A stretch of 64,000 bases of DNA from the NCBI RefSeq assembly GCF_030814655.1, contig NZ_JAUSVK010000001.1:2623501-2687500 (forward strand). Reading direction: 5' to 3'. The stretch comes from Labrys monachus (GTDB lineage: Bacteria; Pseudomonadota; Alphaproteobacteria; Rhizobiales; Labraceae). Numbering within the stretch: the stretch's first letter is position 1; every line of letters begins with the position of its first letter. Below the pieces are notes generated by a model that was given only the letters and a program-made list of their open reading frames with translations, had not been told where the DNA came from and made no database searches. The translations under genes were made by a program, and so were the position numbers. Positions 55,722 to 63,882 of the stretch are shown here, in pieces.

Positions 55722-55959
55722 GGTTGGCGAGTGGCTTTCGGCTATAGGGCGCACCTGCGCAAAGTTGGCGACGTCATTGAAATTCCCAACTTCATTAAGA
55801 GGTGCCTTTGGTCAACCGAAAATGGCAGGGGGAGTAAGGCGAAGCGTGCTATCCATCTCTCCTGCCTACTGTACCAGCTTCGCCTCCTCGCTGGTCTCAG
55901 CCGAGAATTGATTTGATGAGCCGTTGCCGCGCCATACGCTCTTGCCGGGGCCTTCCGCT

Positions 55960-56739
55960 TTACAATGTGATGCATACATTCACCTCATCGGTACGTTCGT
56001 TTACGCTGTACGAATTGAGGGCGTCAGGACTAGTCGGATTGCCATCTCGTTTGTTCTCTTCAACGTATTGGTTCTTGTCTCGCTGACGTCCAACTCGTTT
56101 TAGAGACCATTCTTCGCCAAGCGCATCGAAGCCACGTTGCAGGGTGGTATTCCCAATCACCTGTTGGCGGATTTTGGGTGGCTCCTGTTCTCTGCAACCT
56201 TGGCTACTGTTGTCGGCACAATCGCCGTGTCAACGTTTCAGCGCATCTTCAGCCAGGCCGTAAGGCACTTCCAGGTCAATCGATCCATTCCCCAGCTGCT
56301 CCTTCGCGGGTTCGCTAGGGGAGGCCTTTCCTACATCCGAGACGCCGTAACAATTCCCTCGGCACCCCATCTGGAGGACATGCGCAGCGGCTCGGAGATT
56401 TCGTCGTCGGTCATCATCCTAAACATTACCGCCCAGGCTCTGATCACCGTCGCGGTCTTTGCGGCTCTCTATGCCGGTTCGCTCAATCCGGCCTATCGAG
56501 TCACCGCCAGCACGCTGTCGTCCGTCATCAATGGCTTTGCGACGATTGCCCTGTTCGTGTTCATCGATCCGCACCTATCAATAATGACAGACGATGTTGT
56601 CGAAGGGCGGACCACCGAAGCTTCATTTCGCCGCGCAGTCGTCTGGCTTGCGGGAACGCGCGTTGCGGGAACCATCGTCGCTCAGGTGATCTTCGTCCCC
56701 GCTGCGATGCTTATCGCAGTTGTCGCAGGGCACCTTTAG
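55960..56739 (+). pseudogene. Amj-type lipid II flippase gene with in-frame amber codon
   Basis: The frame starts without a clear start codon (AYIHLIGTFVYAVRIEGVRT, ISFVLFNVLVLVSLTSNSF). It then meets TAG at 56101-56103 and continues in the same frame as RPFFAKRIEATLQGG and FSATLATVVGTIAVSTFQRI, with STLSSVINGFATIALFVFID PHLSIMTDDVVEG and a last hydrophobic helix. This follows the Amj (YdaH, DUF2837) pattern, an alternate lipid II flippase in B. subtilis. CAG-to-TAG would explain the stop. A 200-residue product from TTG 56137 could still be made. Confidence 0.65.
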
Positions 56740-56795
56740 GCCAAAATGGGGACCCACGAAGGGCCTCCAAAGCCTACTTGCGTTGGTCCAGAAGA

Positions 56796-56808
56796 TTGGT
56801 ACAGTGAG
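56796..56808 (+). repeat. Arm-type repeat near attR
   Basis: TTGGTACAGTGAG is identical to 38208-38220 beside attL. It lies about 60 bp inside attR and in the same orientation as the left copies. Confidence 0.55.
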
Positions 56809-56867
56809 AGCCGTCGCGGCTCAAAATTCTCAAGTAAAAACAATAGCATGTTCGCGGTGCTGCCGAT

Positions 56868-56895
56868 TTCAATCCTCTCTTGCAGCACCATTTTT
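56868..56895 (+). repeat. attR: right copy of the 28-bp repeat
   Basis: Identical to 38126-38153. Here it carries only the 3' tRNA part without a tRNA body, as expected for the distal attachment site of a tRNA-Thr island. Confidence 0.93.
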
Positions 56896-57136
56896 CCCTT
56901 AAAAATCAAATAGTTATGACGGCAGCACGACAGAGCGGCGGGTTGCCGTTTGGCCGGGGCAGCACCAGGGCAGCACCGATTTGGCCCGTCGTGGACAGGC
57001 CATCCGCTGCCCGACTCAGGCGGCATTGACAGCAGTTTGGCTTGATTCATTGTGGCATCTAAGGCCCGAGGCCGTGAGCACAATCGGCAAAACGGCGCCT
57101 TCGAACCGACGCTTTGACCGGCGGCCGTCCATAAAG

Positions 57137-57349
57137 ATGGGGGAACCGATGTTGAGCTTTTGGGAAGTCGCTGCCGCCAGCGCCGTCGGCTGCGGCGGGG
57201 CAATCATCGTCTTGGGAGGCGCCGTCGCCTGGTTCCTGATCCATTTCCACGGGCCCGCGCACCATCCAACCTTCAACGAGATCATAGACGCTGAGGAGGC
57301 TCGCGCGGAGCGCCTGGCTCAGCTCTTGGCGCCGTTGCTGCGCAGGTGA
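57137..57349 (+). CDS. Small single-TM membrane protein
   Basis: The 70-residue protein MGEPMLSFWEVAAASAVGCG has one TM helix (AIIVLGGAVAWFLIHF) and a charged C-terminus (EIIDAEEARAERLAQLLAPL). Its function is unknown. The second Met (57149) may be the true start. It lies just outside attR. The 240 bp to its left (56896-57136) hold no gene. Confidence 0.5.
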   Translation: MGEPMLSFWEVAAASAVGCGGAIIVLGGAVAWFLIHFHGPAHHPTFNEIIDAEEARAERLAQLLAPLLRR

Positions 57350-57495
57350 CAGCAGGCCGCCTCAGGCCGCTTAGGTCGCCCCTTAATTTTGTTTTCCGTT
57401 TTGTTGTGAGCCACCACGCACAAAGTGTATCATTGGTCGCAAGCGAAGGACGGCCTGCGAATGAGAGCTGCTGGTAGTGGCAAAGGATGATCTTT

Positions 57496-58287
57496 ATGCA
57501 ATTGAAATATAAAAACGCTCCGATCAATGAATTGATCATCGGGGCGTATTTTGATCAGCCGATACTCCAGCTTCATTCTGAGCACGTAGGTCTTTTTTGG
57601 GCTGAAGTGCGTAGCGATTTTCCAAAGATACAGCAGCAGCCCGAACTATCCCTTCCAATATCTGCACCAAATATCTCATTTCAGTTTGGTTTAACTAATG
57701 AGCCCTATCCTATGCCTCGTTTCTGGCTTTTGTCAGAAGACGAATCTATGTTAATTCAAATTCAGAAGAATGCCTTCATTGTTAATTGGCGCAAGGGGAG
57801 TGGGGAATATCCACATTATGGCGTTGTTAAATCTTTCTTTGATAAATATTTTTCTATTTACTTAGAATTCCTCAAGAGGGAACTGGCAATAGAGTCAGTA
57901 AATATCCAGATTTCTGAACTGACATATAGCAATTTGATTGAGAAAAATGAGTATTGGAAAAATAGCTTTGATACATCTCGATTGATATCTAGTATGTCAA
58001 TCCCGCATTTAGGTGTTAATGTCGAAGGTGCTCCAGACTTTAATTACGTGACAGCTTATAGATTGGACACGGACTTAACGTTGAACCTCTCCGTACGAAG
58101 TGGACGAAAAATTACAGATGCTAGTGTGCCAGTTCTAGTGTTCGAATTGCGTGCAATCGGCGCATTAGGAACAGCAACTAAAGTTACGGCCGATGGTTGG
58201 TATATTAAAGCGCACGAAATGATAGGCCAATGCTTTACGGCCATGACAAATCCCGATATTCAACGTGACCATTGGCAACCGGTGTGA
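57496..58287 (+). CDS. TIGR04255 family protein
   Basis: The 263-residue AT-rich gene resembles the sporadically distributed family TIGR04255. Typical pieces are YKNAPINELIIGAYFDQPIL, then MLIQIQKNAFIVNWRKGSGE and YPHYGVVKSFFDKYF, and a C-terminal beta-rich half ending near GWYIKAHEMIGQCFTAMTN. The fold is unknown; no catalytic motif is obvious. AAAGGA precedes ATG 57496 with 8-nt spacing. Two short genes follow at +6 and -8 nt, forming one unit. Composition differs strongly from the flanks. Confidence 0.8.
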   Translation: MQLKYKNAPINELIIGAYFDQPILQLHSEHVGLFWAEVRSDFPKIQQQPELSLPISAPNISFQFGLTNEPYPMPRFWLLSEDESMLIQIQKNAFIVNWRKGSGEYPHYGVVKSFFDKYFSIYLEFLKRELAIESVNIQISELTYSNLIEKNEYWKNSFDTSRLISSMSIPHLGVNVEGAPDFNYVTAYRLDTDLTLNLSVRSGRKITDASVPVLVFELRAIGALGTATKVTADGWYIKAHEMIGQCFTAMTNPDIQRDHWQPV

Positions 58288-58293
58288 TTCGGC

Positions 58294-58863
58294 ATGTTTA
58301 GCGACCTATCCTCGGCTACCGCCTTCGCCCCTCCTCCCGACGTTTCGCTATACGTGCCGACAGATAGTTTTGTCGACAGGGCGCCGCCTGCGCAAAGCCG
58401 CAGACAAGCTGTCGTGACACAAGCGAACACGACCGCTTCAACGGTGACGATCGATCAACTCGCCCCTTTCCAAACGAGGGAAAAATCGGCGATGGCCGCC
58501 CACGCGCGTAGGCAGCTTGAGCTTTTGAAGCGTATACAGTTTCTGCGAGTTGAGGCGGAAATTGATAGCGTTCCGTTCTCTGAGGCATCGCATTCTGAAT
58601 TTCTTGCTTTCATGCGATCTGTTCGGCCTACCGCCCGCCCGTCGCTCTTCTTAAACGACAATGGAAACCTCCGCGCTCTCTGGAAAAGCGAGCAACGTGA
58701 GCAAATAGGGTTGCAATTTTTGGGAGGTGGCCAAATTCAGTTTGTAATCTTTAAATATCAAAGGGAGCATCAGAATATACTGCGTCAGGCTGGCGTTGGC
58801 GCGCGGACTAATATACTCGCTATAATTCACGAAACTGGAGCCACGGAGCTCCTTCTTGGTTGA
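58294..58863 (+). CDS. Second gene of the TIGR04255 cassette, unknown
   Basis: The 189-residue protein has a disordered Pro/Ala/Ser-rich first half (PPPDVSLYVPTDSFVDRAPP) and a compact second half with LLKRIQFLRVEAEID, RPSLFLNDNGNLRALWKSEQ and LGGGQIQFVIFKY. The second half resembles short regulatory or beta-sheet partner proteins, but I cannot name it. It starts 6 nt after the TIGR04255 gene and overlaps the next by 8 nt. Confidence 0.7.
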   Translation: MFSDLSSATAFAPPPDVSLYVPTDSFVDRAPPAQSRRQAVVTQANTTASTVTIDQLAPFQTREKSAMAAHARRQLELLKRIQFLRVEAEIDSVPFSEASHSEFLAFMRSVRPTARPSLFLNDNGNLRALWKSEQREQIGLQFLGGGQIQFVIFKYQREHQNILRQAGVGARTNILAIIHETGATELLLG

Positions 58864-59341
58864 TAAACCTTTGCCGGAACCCGGAAAAGTCATGCCGGAA
58901 GCAGATCATGTGCTCAGGTATATCGCACCTAGGCACATACAAGACGGCATCGTGAACGGTGAAGGCTTTCTAGCGCGCCCAAGAGACAATAATGCTTCTT
59001 CTGTGAACTGGATGGAGTGGTTTGATGCTCCTACAGAGAACCAAGTTGCCAGTATTAGAGCGGTGGCGAGGTTAACTTATGCAAAGACAGGAAAGCTTGT
59101 AGCTCTCAACGTCGGCCATACCACGCGCTATATCAATGAGAACGCTCAACGGGCGGTAGTGTTATCTTTAGTTCACGCCCCGCTTGACGCAGAAGCACCG
59201 TGGCCGGCAGATCCGTCTCATGGTTTGATGCAAGGCGTTCCCGCAGAGGACACACCTGAAGCGGCCTTAGTGACAGACTTAATCGCCGAGTGCATTTTGC
59301 CGATGATCTATGACGCAGCGGTCGCGCCAGAAAAAGTGTAA
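58856..59341 (+). CDS. Third gene of the TIGR04255 cassette, unknown
   Basis: The 161-residue protein starts at TTG 58856 (GGAG at 58845-58848, 7-nt spacing) or ATG 58892 (GGAAAAG upstream). The conserved-looking core is EADHVLRYIAPRHI, FLARPRDNNASSVNWMEWFD and the C-terminus AALVTDLIAECILPMIYD. Proteins with D-H-V-x-R-Y...S-V-N-W-x-E-x-F recur as small partners in mobile loci. Function unknown. It is the end of a three-gene cassette. Confidence 0.7.
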   Translation: MVDKPLPEPGKVMPEADHVLRYIAPRHIQDGIVNGEGFLARPRDNNASSVNWMEWFDAPTENQVASIRAVARLTYAKTGKLVALNVGHTTRYINENAQRAVVLSLVHAPLDAEAPWPADPSHGLMQGVPAEDTPEAALVTDLIAECILPMIYDAAVAPEKV

Positions 59342-59416
59342 TTGGTGCGGGCTACGCGATTAGCGGCCTCGATCGCTCCAGGTTAGCTCGGCGCGGCCCG
59401 AGCGGGTCGGCCGCGG

Positions 59417-59641
59417 CTACAGCGTCACCCTGAATGTGATATCGGCGACCGTCTTGCGCAGCCGCACGCCCGGCCCCTCGCCGTTCTCGGGGACGAAGAT
59501 CACGCCGGCCGCCTCCATCACCGATCGCATTTTGTCCACACTGCTGACGCGCGCGTCCTGGCCCGCCTCGAAACGGTTGACGGTGTTGACGCCGACCGCC
59601 GCCTCGCGGGCCAGATCTTGCGTGCTCCAGCCCCAGTGCGG
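59417..59641 (-). pseudogene. XRE-family regulator, N-terminus lost
   Basis: The minus strand encodes WGWSTQDLAREAAVGVNTVN, RFEAGQDARVSSVDKMRSVM and a normal C-terminus VPENGEGPGVRLRKT to TAG at 59417-59419. The first 10-15 residues before the HTH are missing. The break coincides with tandem GGTATTACGGGG (59640-59663) at the edge of the RAYT element. It is likely inactive or a fusion remnant. Confidence 0.75.
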
Positions 59642-59654
59642 TATTACGGGGGGT

Positions 59655-60382
59655 ATTACGGGGACAGTTTACTTAATGAGTTTTGATTTCGGGCCACGTT
59701 TCCGCGGTCGCAGCGGCCGGCCTGTGCGGGCCTCCAAATCTGCGACCCAGGCGGCCGCTCCGAGCGGCCGTCCGGTGGACTCGGCGAGGCGAAGAGCGTT
59801 GGCCGCTGCCTCGTCCTCCTCGCTGCCGAGGAGATCAGCGAAGTGCGGGAAGCGGTCGAGCACCGGGGCGAGTTCGGTCAGGCCGTCGCTCTCGCCGCTG
59901 AGATGGGCGCGGACGCTCGACCAGGGCCACTCCTCGGCCTTGGCGACGAGTCGGGCGCGCACCGGGTTGAGGCTGACATAGCGTAGGGCATGCGCGAAGT
60001 GGTCCTCGTCCATCGCCACCGAGCCGAAGCGTCCCTGCCATAGGTGTCCGGTCCAGCGGTTGCGGGCGTTGATGCGCGCCGTGTAGCGGCGATGCACTTC
60101 GCCAAGCAAGGCCCGCAGGCCGCCAGCCGCGTCGGGGATGACGAGAAGATGCACATGATTGGGCATGAGACACCAGGCGACCACACGCGTGCCGGATTTC
60201 GGGGCGTAGAGGCGCAAGAGATCCACGTAGGCCCGATAGTCGTCATCGCCGAAGAACACTCTCTCGCGCCGATTGCCGCGCTGCGTGAGGTGATGAACGG
60301 CGTCGGGAACCACGAGACGAGCGATGCGACCCATACTATTATCATAGCTGGAATCGGCTAATTAGTAAACTGTCCCCGTAAT
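59655..60382 (-). mobile_element. REP-associated tyrosine transposase element
   Basis: The element is bounded by ATTACGGGGACAGTTTACTT (59655-59674, continuing AAT) and ATTAGTAAACTGTCCCCGTA (60361-60380, continuing AT). These are inverted repeats with one base missing. One transposase gene lies inside, and its stop codon lies inside the left repeat. Confidence 0.85.
59669..60334 (-). CDS. REP-associated tyrosine transposase (RAYT, Y1_Tnp)
   Basis: The 221-residue transposase of the IS200-like Y1 family starts MGRIARLVVPDAVHHLTQRG. The HUH motif is AWCLMPNHVHLLVIP (H-x-H), and the catalytic Tyr is in LGEVHRRYTARINARNRW. The C-terminal part has HALRYVSLNPVRARLVAK. RAYTs process single-stranded REP hairpins. 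The host genome holds several palindromic repeats, but the element's own ends (ACGGGGACAGTTTAC) are distinct from the others seen here. Confidence 0.93.
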   Translation of the reverse strand: MGRIARLVVPDAVHHLTQRGNRRERVFFGDDDYRAYVDLLRLYAPKSGTRVVAWCLMPNHVHLLVIPDAAGGLRALLGEVHRRYTARINARNRWTGHLWQGRFGSVAMDEDHFAHALRYVSLNPVRARLVAKAEEWPWSSVRAHLSGESDGLTELAPVLDRFPHFADLLGSEEDEAAANALRLAESTGRPLGAAAWVADLEARTGRPLRPRKRGPKSKLIK

Positions 60383-60451
60383 CGATGATGCCCCTCCAGG
60401 CCGAGCGCACAGGCATGGTCGAGCAGCTCGGCAACGCCGATGCGGCATGGC
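60383..60451 (-). pseudogene. Possible remnant of an ATP-dependent DNA ligase
   Basis: The minus strand encodes RIGVAELLDHACALGLEG immediately before the RAYT element end. The end of a typical LigD/LigC ligase reads ...ACALGLEGIVSKR, and the next bases would give GII after one base deletion. The fragment is too short for certainty. Confidence 0.25.
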
Positions 60452-60859
60452 TTATGCCTTGATCTCCTCGAACAACCGGCGGCGGAACGAAGCCTGCTTC
60501 TGCCGAATGCGTGTCATCTTGAAAACGCCGGACCAGCTGTTCGCGAGTGTCCAGGTGCCCTCTATGCGTGTGCTCCTATCCCAGATCGTGCCGGCATAGA
60601 AGATTTCTCGGCGATGCGGTCCCGATGCGCCCACATAGACCTTGGAAAAACGCACGGCGTCACCCGACCGTTCGCCGTCGAGATGTCCTTGTATTTTCCG
60701 CTCGCCGTGCGATGGAAGAGGGAAAACCTCGCTGGTCGTACCGGTAAGAATGCCATCGAATTCGATCAGACTGGCTTCGAAGGCCACCGGCTCGAGTGTT
60801 CTCGGATAATAATAAGTGCCAAGCCAGTCGCCGGTCAAAAGCTCGGACTCTTCCGTCAA
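60452..60859 (-). CDS. Unknown beta-rich protein
   Basis: The 135-residue soluble protein contains GDWLGTYYYPRTLEPVAFEA, SLIEFDGILTGTTSEVFPL and WDRSTRIEGTWTLANSWSGV with a basic C-terminus FRRRLFEEIKA. The repeated beta-strand character (GxW, GxL, GxH) suggests a lipocalin-like or DUF barrel, but I recognise no family. It is isolated on the minus strand. Confidence 0.6.
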   Translation of the reverse strand: MTEESELLTGDWLGTYYYPRTLEPVAFEASLIEFDGILTGTTSEVFPLPSHGERKIQGHLDGERSGDAVRFSKVYVGASGPHRREIFYAGTIWDRSTRIEGTWTLANSWSGVFKMTRIRQKQASFRRRLFEEIKA

Positions 60860-62515
60860 CGCTGACCTCCGGGATTGCCACGACGACCTGCTTTACTCCG
60901 CATGCCCCTTTGGCGTCGAGTACCACCCTCGCAATAATGGCAGCGTCTACCGGTGACCGGCCCGCCGCGGCGGCGAGGGCGGGTCGCGCGGATCGAGGCC
61001 TGTTTTCCACTTTCGCACGGCGGCGTTCTACCTTCGGTGACGAAACGTCAGGAATCGAAGAATTACATTGATATCAATATGTTGAATTGAAAATCCGGTC
61101 GCAGCGGCGAGCCGGTCGGCGCGTGGCATCCTCACGTCGCGGGCATTCGAGAGGTGGCCGAAGCGCTCCTCAGGCGTCAATTGTCCATCTCCGAACGGTC
61201 AGGATCGCATCGCCTCGAACAAAACATGTACAAAGCTTGACATCTGCCTTTCCGCATGGCCTACTTTTGCCTGGAATGAAGCGCGGCGGGGCCAAGGTTC
61301 GCGATACCGTCCCGTGCCTTCCACCCACTCCGGCCGATCCCGGTTCGCCTGCGGCGCGCCATCCGCATCGAGGCGCCCTCCCATTTTCGTCCTGGCTTGG
61401 AAACCAGGACGGGGCCGGCGCCGAGAGGGATCGCTGCAGACCGCCCCATTGCGTCTTCTTCAGGCGCAATGCCGGGACCGCCGACATCCGGTAGCGCCGG
61501 GTGTGCGATCACCCGGCCGTCAGGTCTGTACACGGGGCTTGATGAGGAACTTGCCGGGATCGGGCCGCCTTCGGGCCTGCCCTCGATCCCGCGCGAGACA
61601 GGAGAGGCGCCGGCCGTCCGCCGTATCGTCCGCAAGGACGGGAGGGTGGGCCTTCCAGGCCGGATCGCCTTGTCGGACGCCGGCGGCCGGCAAACCCGGC
61701 CCGCAGCGTCCGCGGCCGCAGCAGCACGGGGACCCGGCTGTTCGGCCGGCGGGGTGCGGCGAAGATATAAGCCGTCCGCCAAGGCCCCTGTCCCGCCGTT
61801 CCGTGGGTGAGGCTTGCGCATGCCGATCGGCTTCCCTGGCCCGGAAGCCGTGTCGGGATGCGTGGCCTGTCCGGCAGGACTGGTGATGGAGGGAACCGTG
61901 CCCTCCGGCGCCGGCGATGCCTCCCGTCCGGCAGTCCGGGTTTGGGCCGCAGGCCCGATCCGGATCGATGGGAAAGAGCCGAGCCCCGGCGCGTTGCCTG
62001 TTGGCGCGTCTGGCCCGGCGGGAAAGGGGCGACGGCGGCCTTGCACAACATGCCAGGCCACGATTCCTCACGACCACGATCCTATACCGCACCACGGCTG
62101 ACACGAGACCAGCCGTCGCCGCCCCGATCTTCCCCGTGCACAATCCGGCCCGCTCAGGGCGCGGCGACGAAGACGCATGTCTGCAGAGCCATCATCCGTC
62201 ATCCCGTGCGCACGGCACCCCGCAGGGGTGCGGTGCAGACACGGGACCGCGTGCAGGATGAGGTTCCTTCTGCGCGCGATCCCGGATCTGCGATGCGTCA
62301 CGGATGACAGCACCGCGTCCGGGATGACAAACCGCGTCGTCGCCGGTTTGGTGTTCTTCCCTGGGAGCGCGGGCGTCTCGTCCGCTCTTGCCACCCCCAA
62401 GTGCGACGTTTCAATCGGCGAGCGCGGCGTTTCCAGGGCGGGCGAGACGCCCGCGGTCCCAGGAGACACGAAGGGCCGCGTCTCATCCCGGCCGCTCCTG
62501 CCCCACCCAAGCGGG
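60860..62515. other. 1.66-kb region without a convincing gene
   Basis: GC-rich frames on both strands overlap heavily and lack ribosome sites or domain-like sequence. A minus-strand frame at 61028-61180 reads LTPEERFGHLSNARDVRMPR and RADRLAAATGFSIQHIDINV and could be a remnant, with no usable start. A perfect palindrome ATTGATATCAAT lies at 61067-61078. Palindromic repeats occur from about 62200 on. It may be decayed DNA or contain an unrecognised RNA. Confidence 0.4.
62370..62453. repeat. Inverted repeat CGGGCGTCTCG
   Basis: CGGGCGTCTCG (62370-62380) and CGAGACGCCCG (62443-62453) flank AGTGCGACGTTTCAATCGGC. With flanking GGGAGCG and GGTCCCAGG this resembles the elements at 11011-11042, 24552-24620 and 31434-31521. 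Next to it (62190-62335) are further GTCATCCCG...CGGGATGAC-type repeats. Confidence 0.65.
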
Positions 62516-62926
62516 TCATTCATCCGCCCCGGGCTGAAGCTGCGCCTTGATCGCAGCCTGGTCGATCACCGACCAGACGGCTTGGATCCTTCCGCCGCTG
62601 AACCGGTAGAAGACGTTCTCGGTGAAGGCGACACGCCTGCCGTTGACGGGCAGGCCGAACAATTCGCCTATGGGCGTGCAATCGAACAGAAGCCTGGCGC
62701 CGACGGAGGGCGGGTCGCAAACGAGGAAATCGATGGTGAACCGGAGGTCCGGAATGGCCGCGACGTCGCCTTCGAGCATGCCGCGATAGCCTGCGAGGCC
62801 GAGCGCTTCGCCGTTGCGCCGGGCATCGTCGGCAACATAATCGCCGAGGCGCGACCAGTCGCGTCTGTTCAGGCAGTCGATGTAGCCTCGATACTGCGCC
62901 AGCAAGTCTTCCTTCGTCATCGGCAT
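62516..62926 (-). CDS. SnoaL-like (NTF2 fold) protein
   Basis: The 136-residue alpha+beta cone protein starts MPMTKEDLLAQYRGYIDCLN. The SnoaL/ester-cyclase pattern RDWSRLGDYVADDARRNGE with YRGMLEGDVAAIPDLRFTID is clear, and the end GRIQAVWSVIDQAAI is typical. The substrate is unknown. It starts 6 nt after the SemiSWEET stop and is the second gene of a divergent HxlR-controlled unit. Confidence 0.85.
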   Translation of the reverse strand: MPMTKEDLLAQYRGYIDCLNRRDWSRLGDYVADDARRNGEALGLAGYRGMLEGDVAAIPDLRFTIDFLVCDPPSVGARLLFDCTPIGELFGLPVNGRRVAFTENVFYRFSGGRIQAVWSVIDQAAIKAQLQPGADE

Positions 62927-62932
62927 GATCCG

Positions 62933-63214
62933 CTATGGTTGCGTTCGCTTGTTGCAGGACAGGACGTTTTCCATCTTGATCGACAGGATGAGACCGGCGA
63001 GCGCGAAGGTGACGCCGTTGCCGAGCCAGATCGCCGGGGCGCCCCGCAGCACGCCGTAGAAGATCCAGAGGGCGGTGCCGGCCTCGATCATGAGCAGCGT
63101 GGACAGGCTGAAATCATTCGCCCTGCGGGTGCGCCACGTCTTCACCACCTGCGGCAGGTAGGCGAGCGTCGCCAGGCTGCTGGCGACGAGGCCGATATAT
63201 TCGATGCCGTCCAT
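62933..63214 (-). CDS. SemiSWEET transporter
   Basis: The 93-residue protein has three TM helices and the PQ motif (LAYLPQVVKTWRTRRANDFS). SemiSWEETs act as dimers to move sugars by facilitated diffusion. TM1 begins IEYIGLVASSLATLAYLP, and TM3 is IWLGNGVTFALAGLILSI. Length is normal. It begins the operon with the SnoaL-like gene and is divergent from hxlR. Confidence 0.9.
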   Translation of the reverse strand: MDGIEYIGLVASSLATLAYLPQVVKTWRTRRANDFSLSTLLMIEAGTALWIFYGVLRGAPAIWLGNGVTFALAGLILSIKMENVLSCNKRTQP

Positions 63215-63330
63215 GGCGTGCCTCCGGAGACGCGGGCCGTCACGGCCGCTCGCGAATTTGCGCTTTCAGGCCGGAACATAGCGGCGCAGGATGGACTTTG
63301 GCAGTACGCACAAACGGGACATGTAGGATC

Positions 63331-63693
63331 ATGGATGATAGTGCCGCCCGCCGATCGAGGCAGCGCAAGGCCGGCCGCACCGGCTGCGCGGTCGAAGCGA
63401 CGCTCTCCGTCATCGGGGGCGTTTGGAAGCCTGTCCTCGTCTTCCATCTGCTGAACGGCAAATTGCGCTTCAACGCCCTGTGCCGCGTCACGCCCTCGGC
63501 CACGCCGCGGATGATCACCTTGCAGCTGCGCGAGCTCGAGGCCGACGGGATCGTCAAGCGGACGGTGTTTCCCGAAGTTCCCCCGAAGGTGGAATATGAG
63601 CTGACGGAACTCGGCCAGTCGCTCGCGCCCGTGCTGCTGAGCATGCGCGATTGGGGGGAACGGCTCCAGCAGTCGGAGGCCGCAGAATCGTGA
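63331..63693 (+). CDS. HxlR-family transcriptional regulator
   Basis: The 120-residue winged-helix regulator has CAVEATLSVIGGVWKPVLVF (the Cys and W-K of the family), LNGKLRFNALCRVTPSATPR and MITLQLRELEADGIVKRTVF. HxlR/YodB types sense reactive aldehydes or quinones through the N-terminal Cys. It is divergent from the SemiSWEET/SnoaL pair with a 116-bp gap, so it probably controls them and itself. GTAGGATC precedes ATG 63331. Confidence 0.9.
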   Translation: MDDSAARRSRQRKAGRTGCAVEATLSVIGGVWKPVLVFHLLNGKLRFNALCRVTPSATPRMITLQLRELEADGIVKRTVFPEVPPKVEYELTELGQSLAPVLLSMRDWGERLQQSEAAES

Positions 63694-63882
63694 GCGCGCG
63701 GGAGAGGATCGCCGCTTCCCGGCGCCGGCAGGCCGCCCGGGTGACGGGGCGATTGGCGGCTTGATCGAAAGATTTCTGCCAAGTCAATGCATTAGTGTCG
63801 AGTATGAGGGCTTGTATCCGGAAGACATTTTGAGAGTCCATTTTGCAAGTCGGGTCTGGATAGCTGTCTGCGAGGGATAGTC

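Noticed and set aside
61067-61078. ATTGATATCAAT as an FNR box
   Set aside because: FNR/FixK sites need 4 bp between TTGAT and ATCAA; here the half-sites abut.
61261-62061. 266-codon minus-strand frame and overlapping plus frames
   Set aside because: Pro/Arg/Gly-rich, no ribosome site, several equal frames on both strands. I treat the region as noncoding or decayed.
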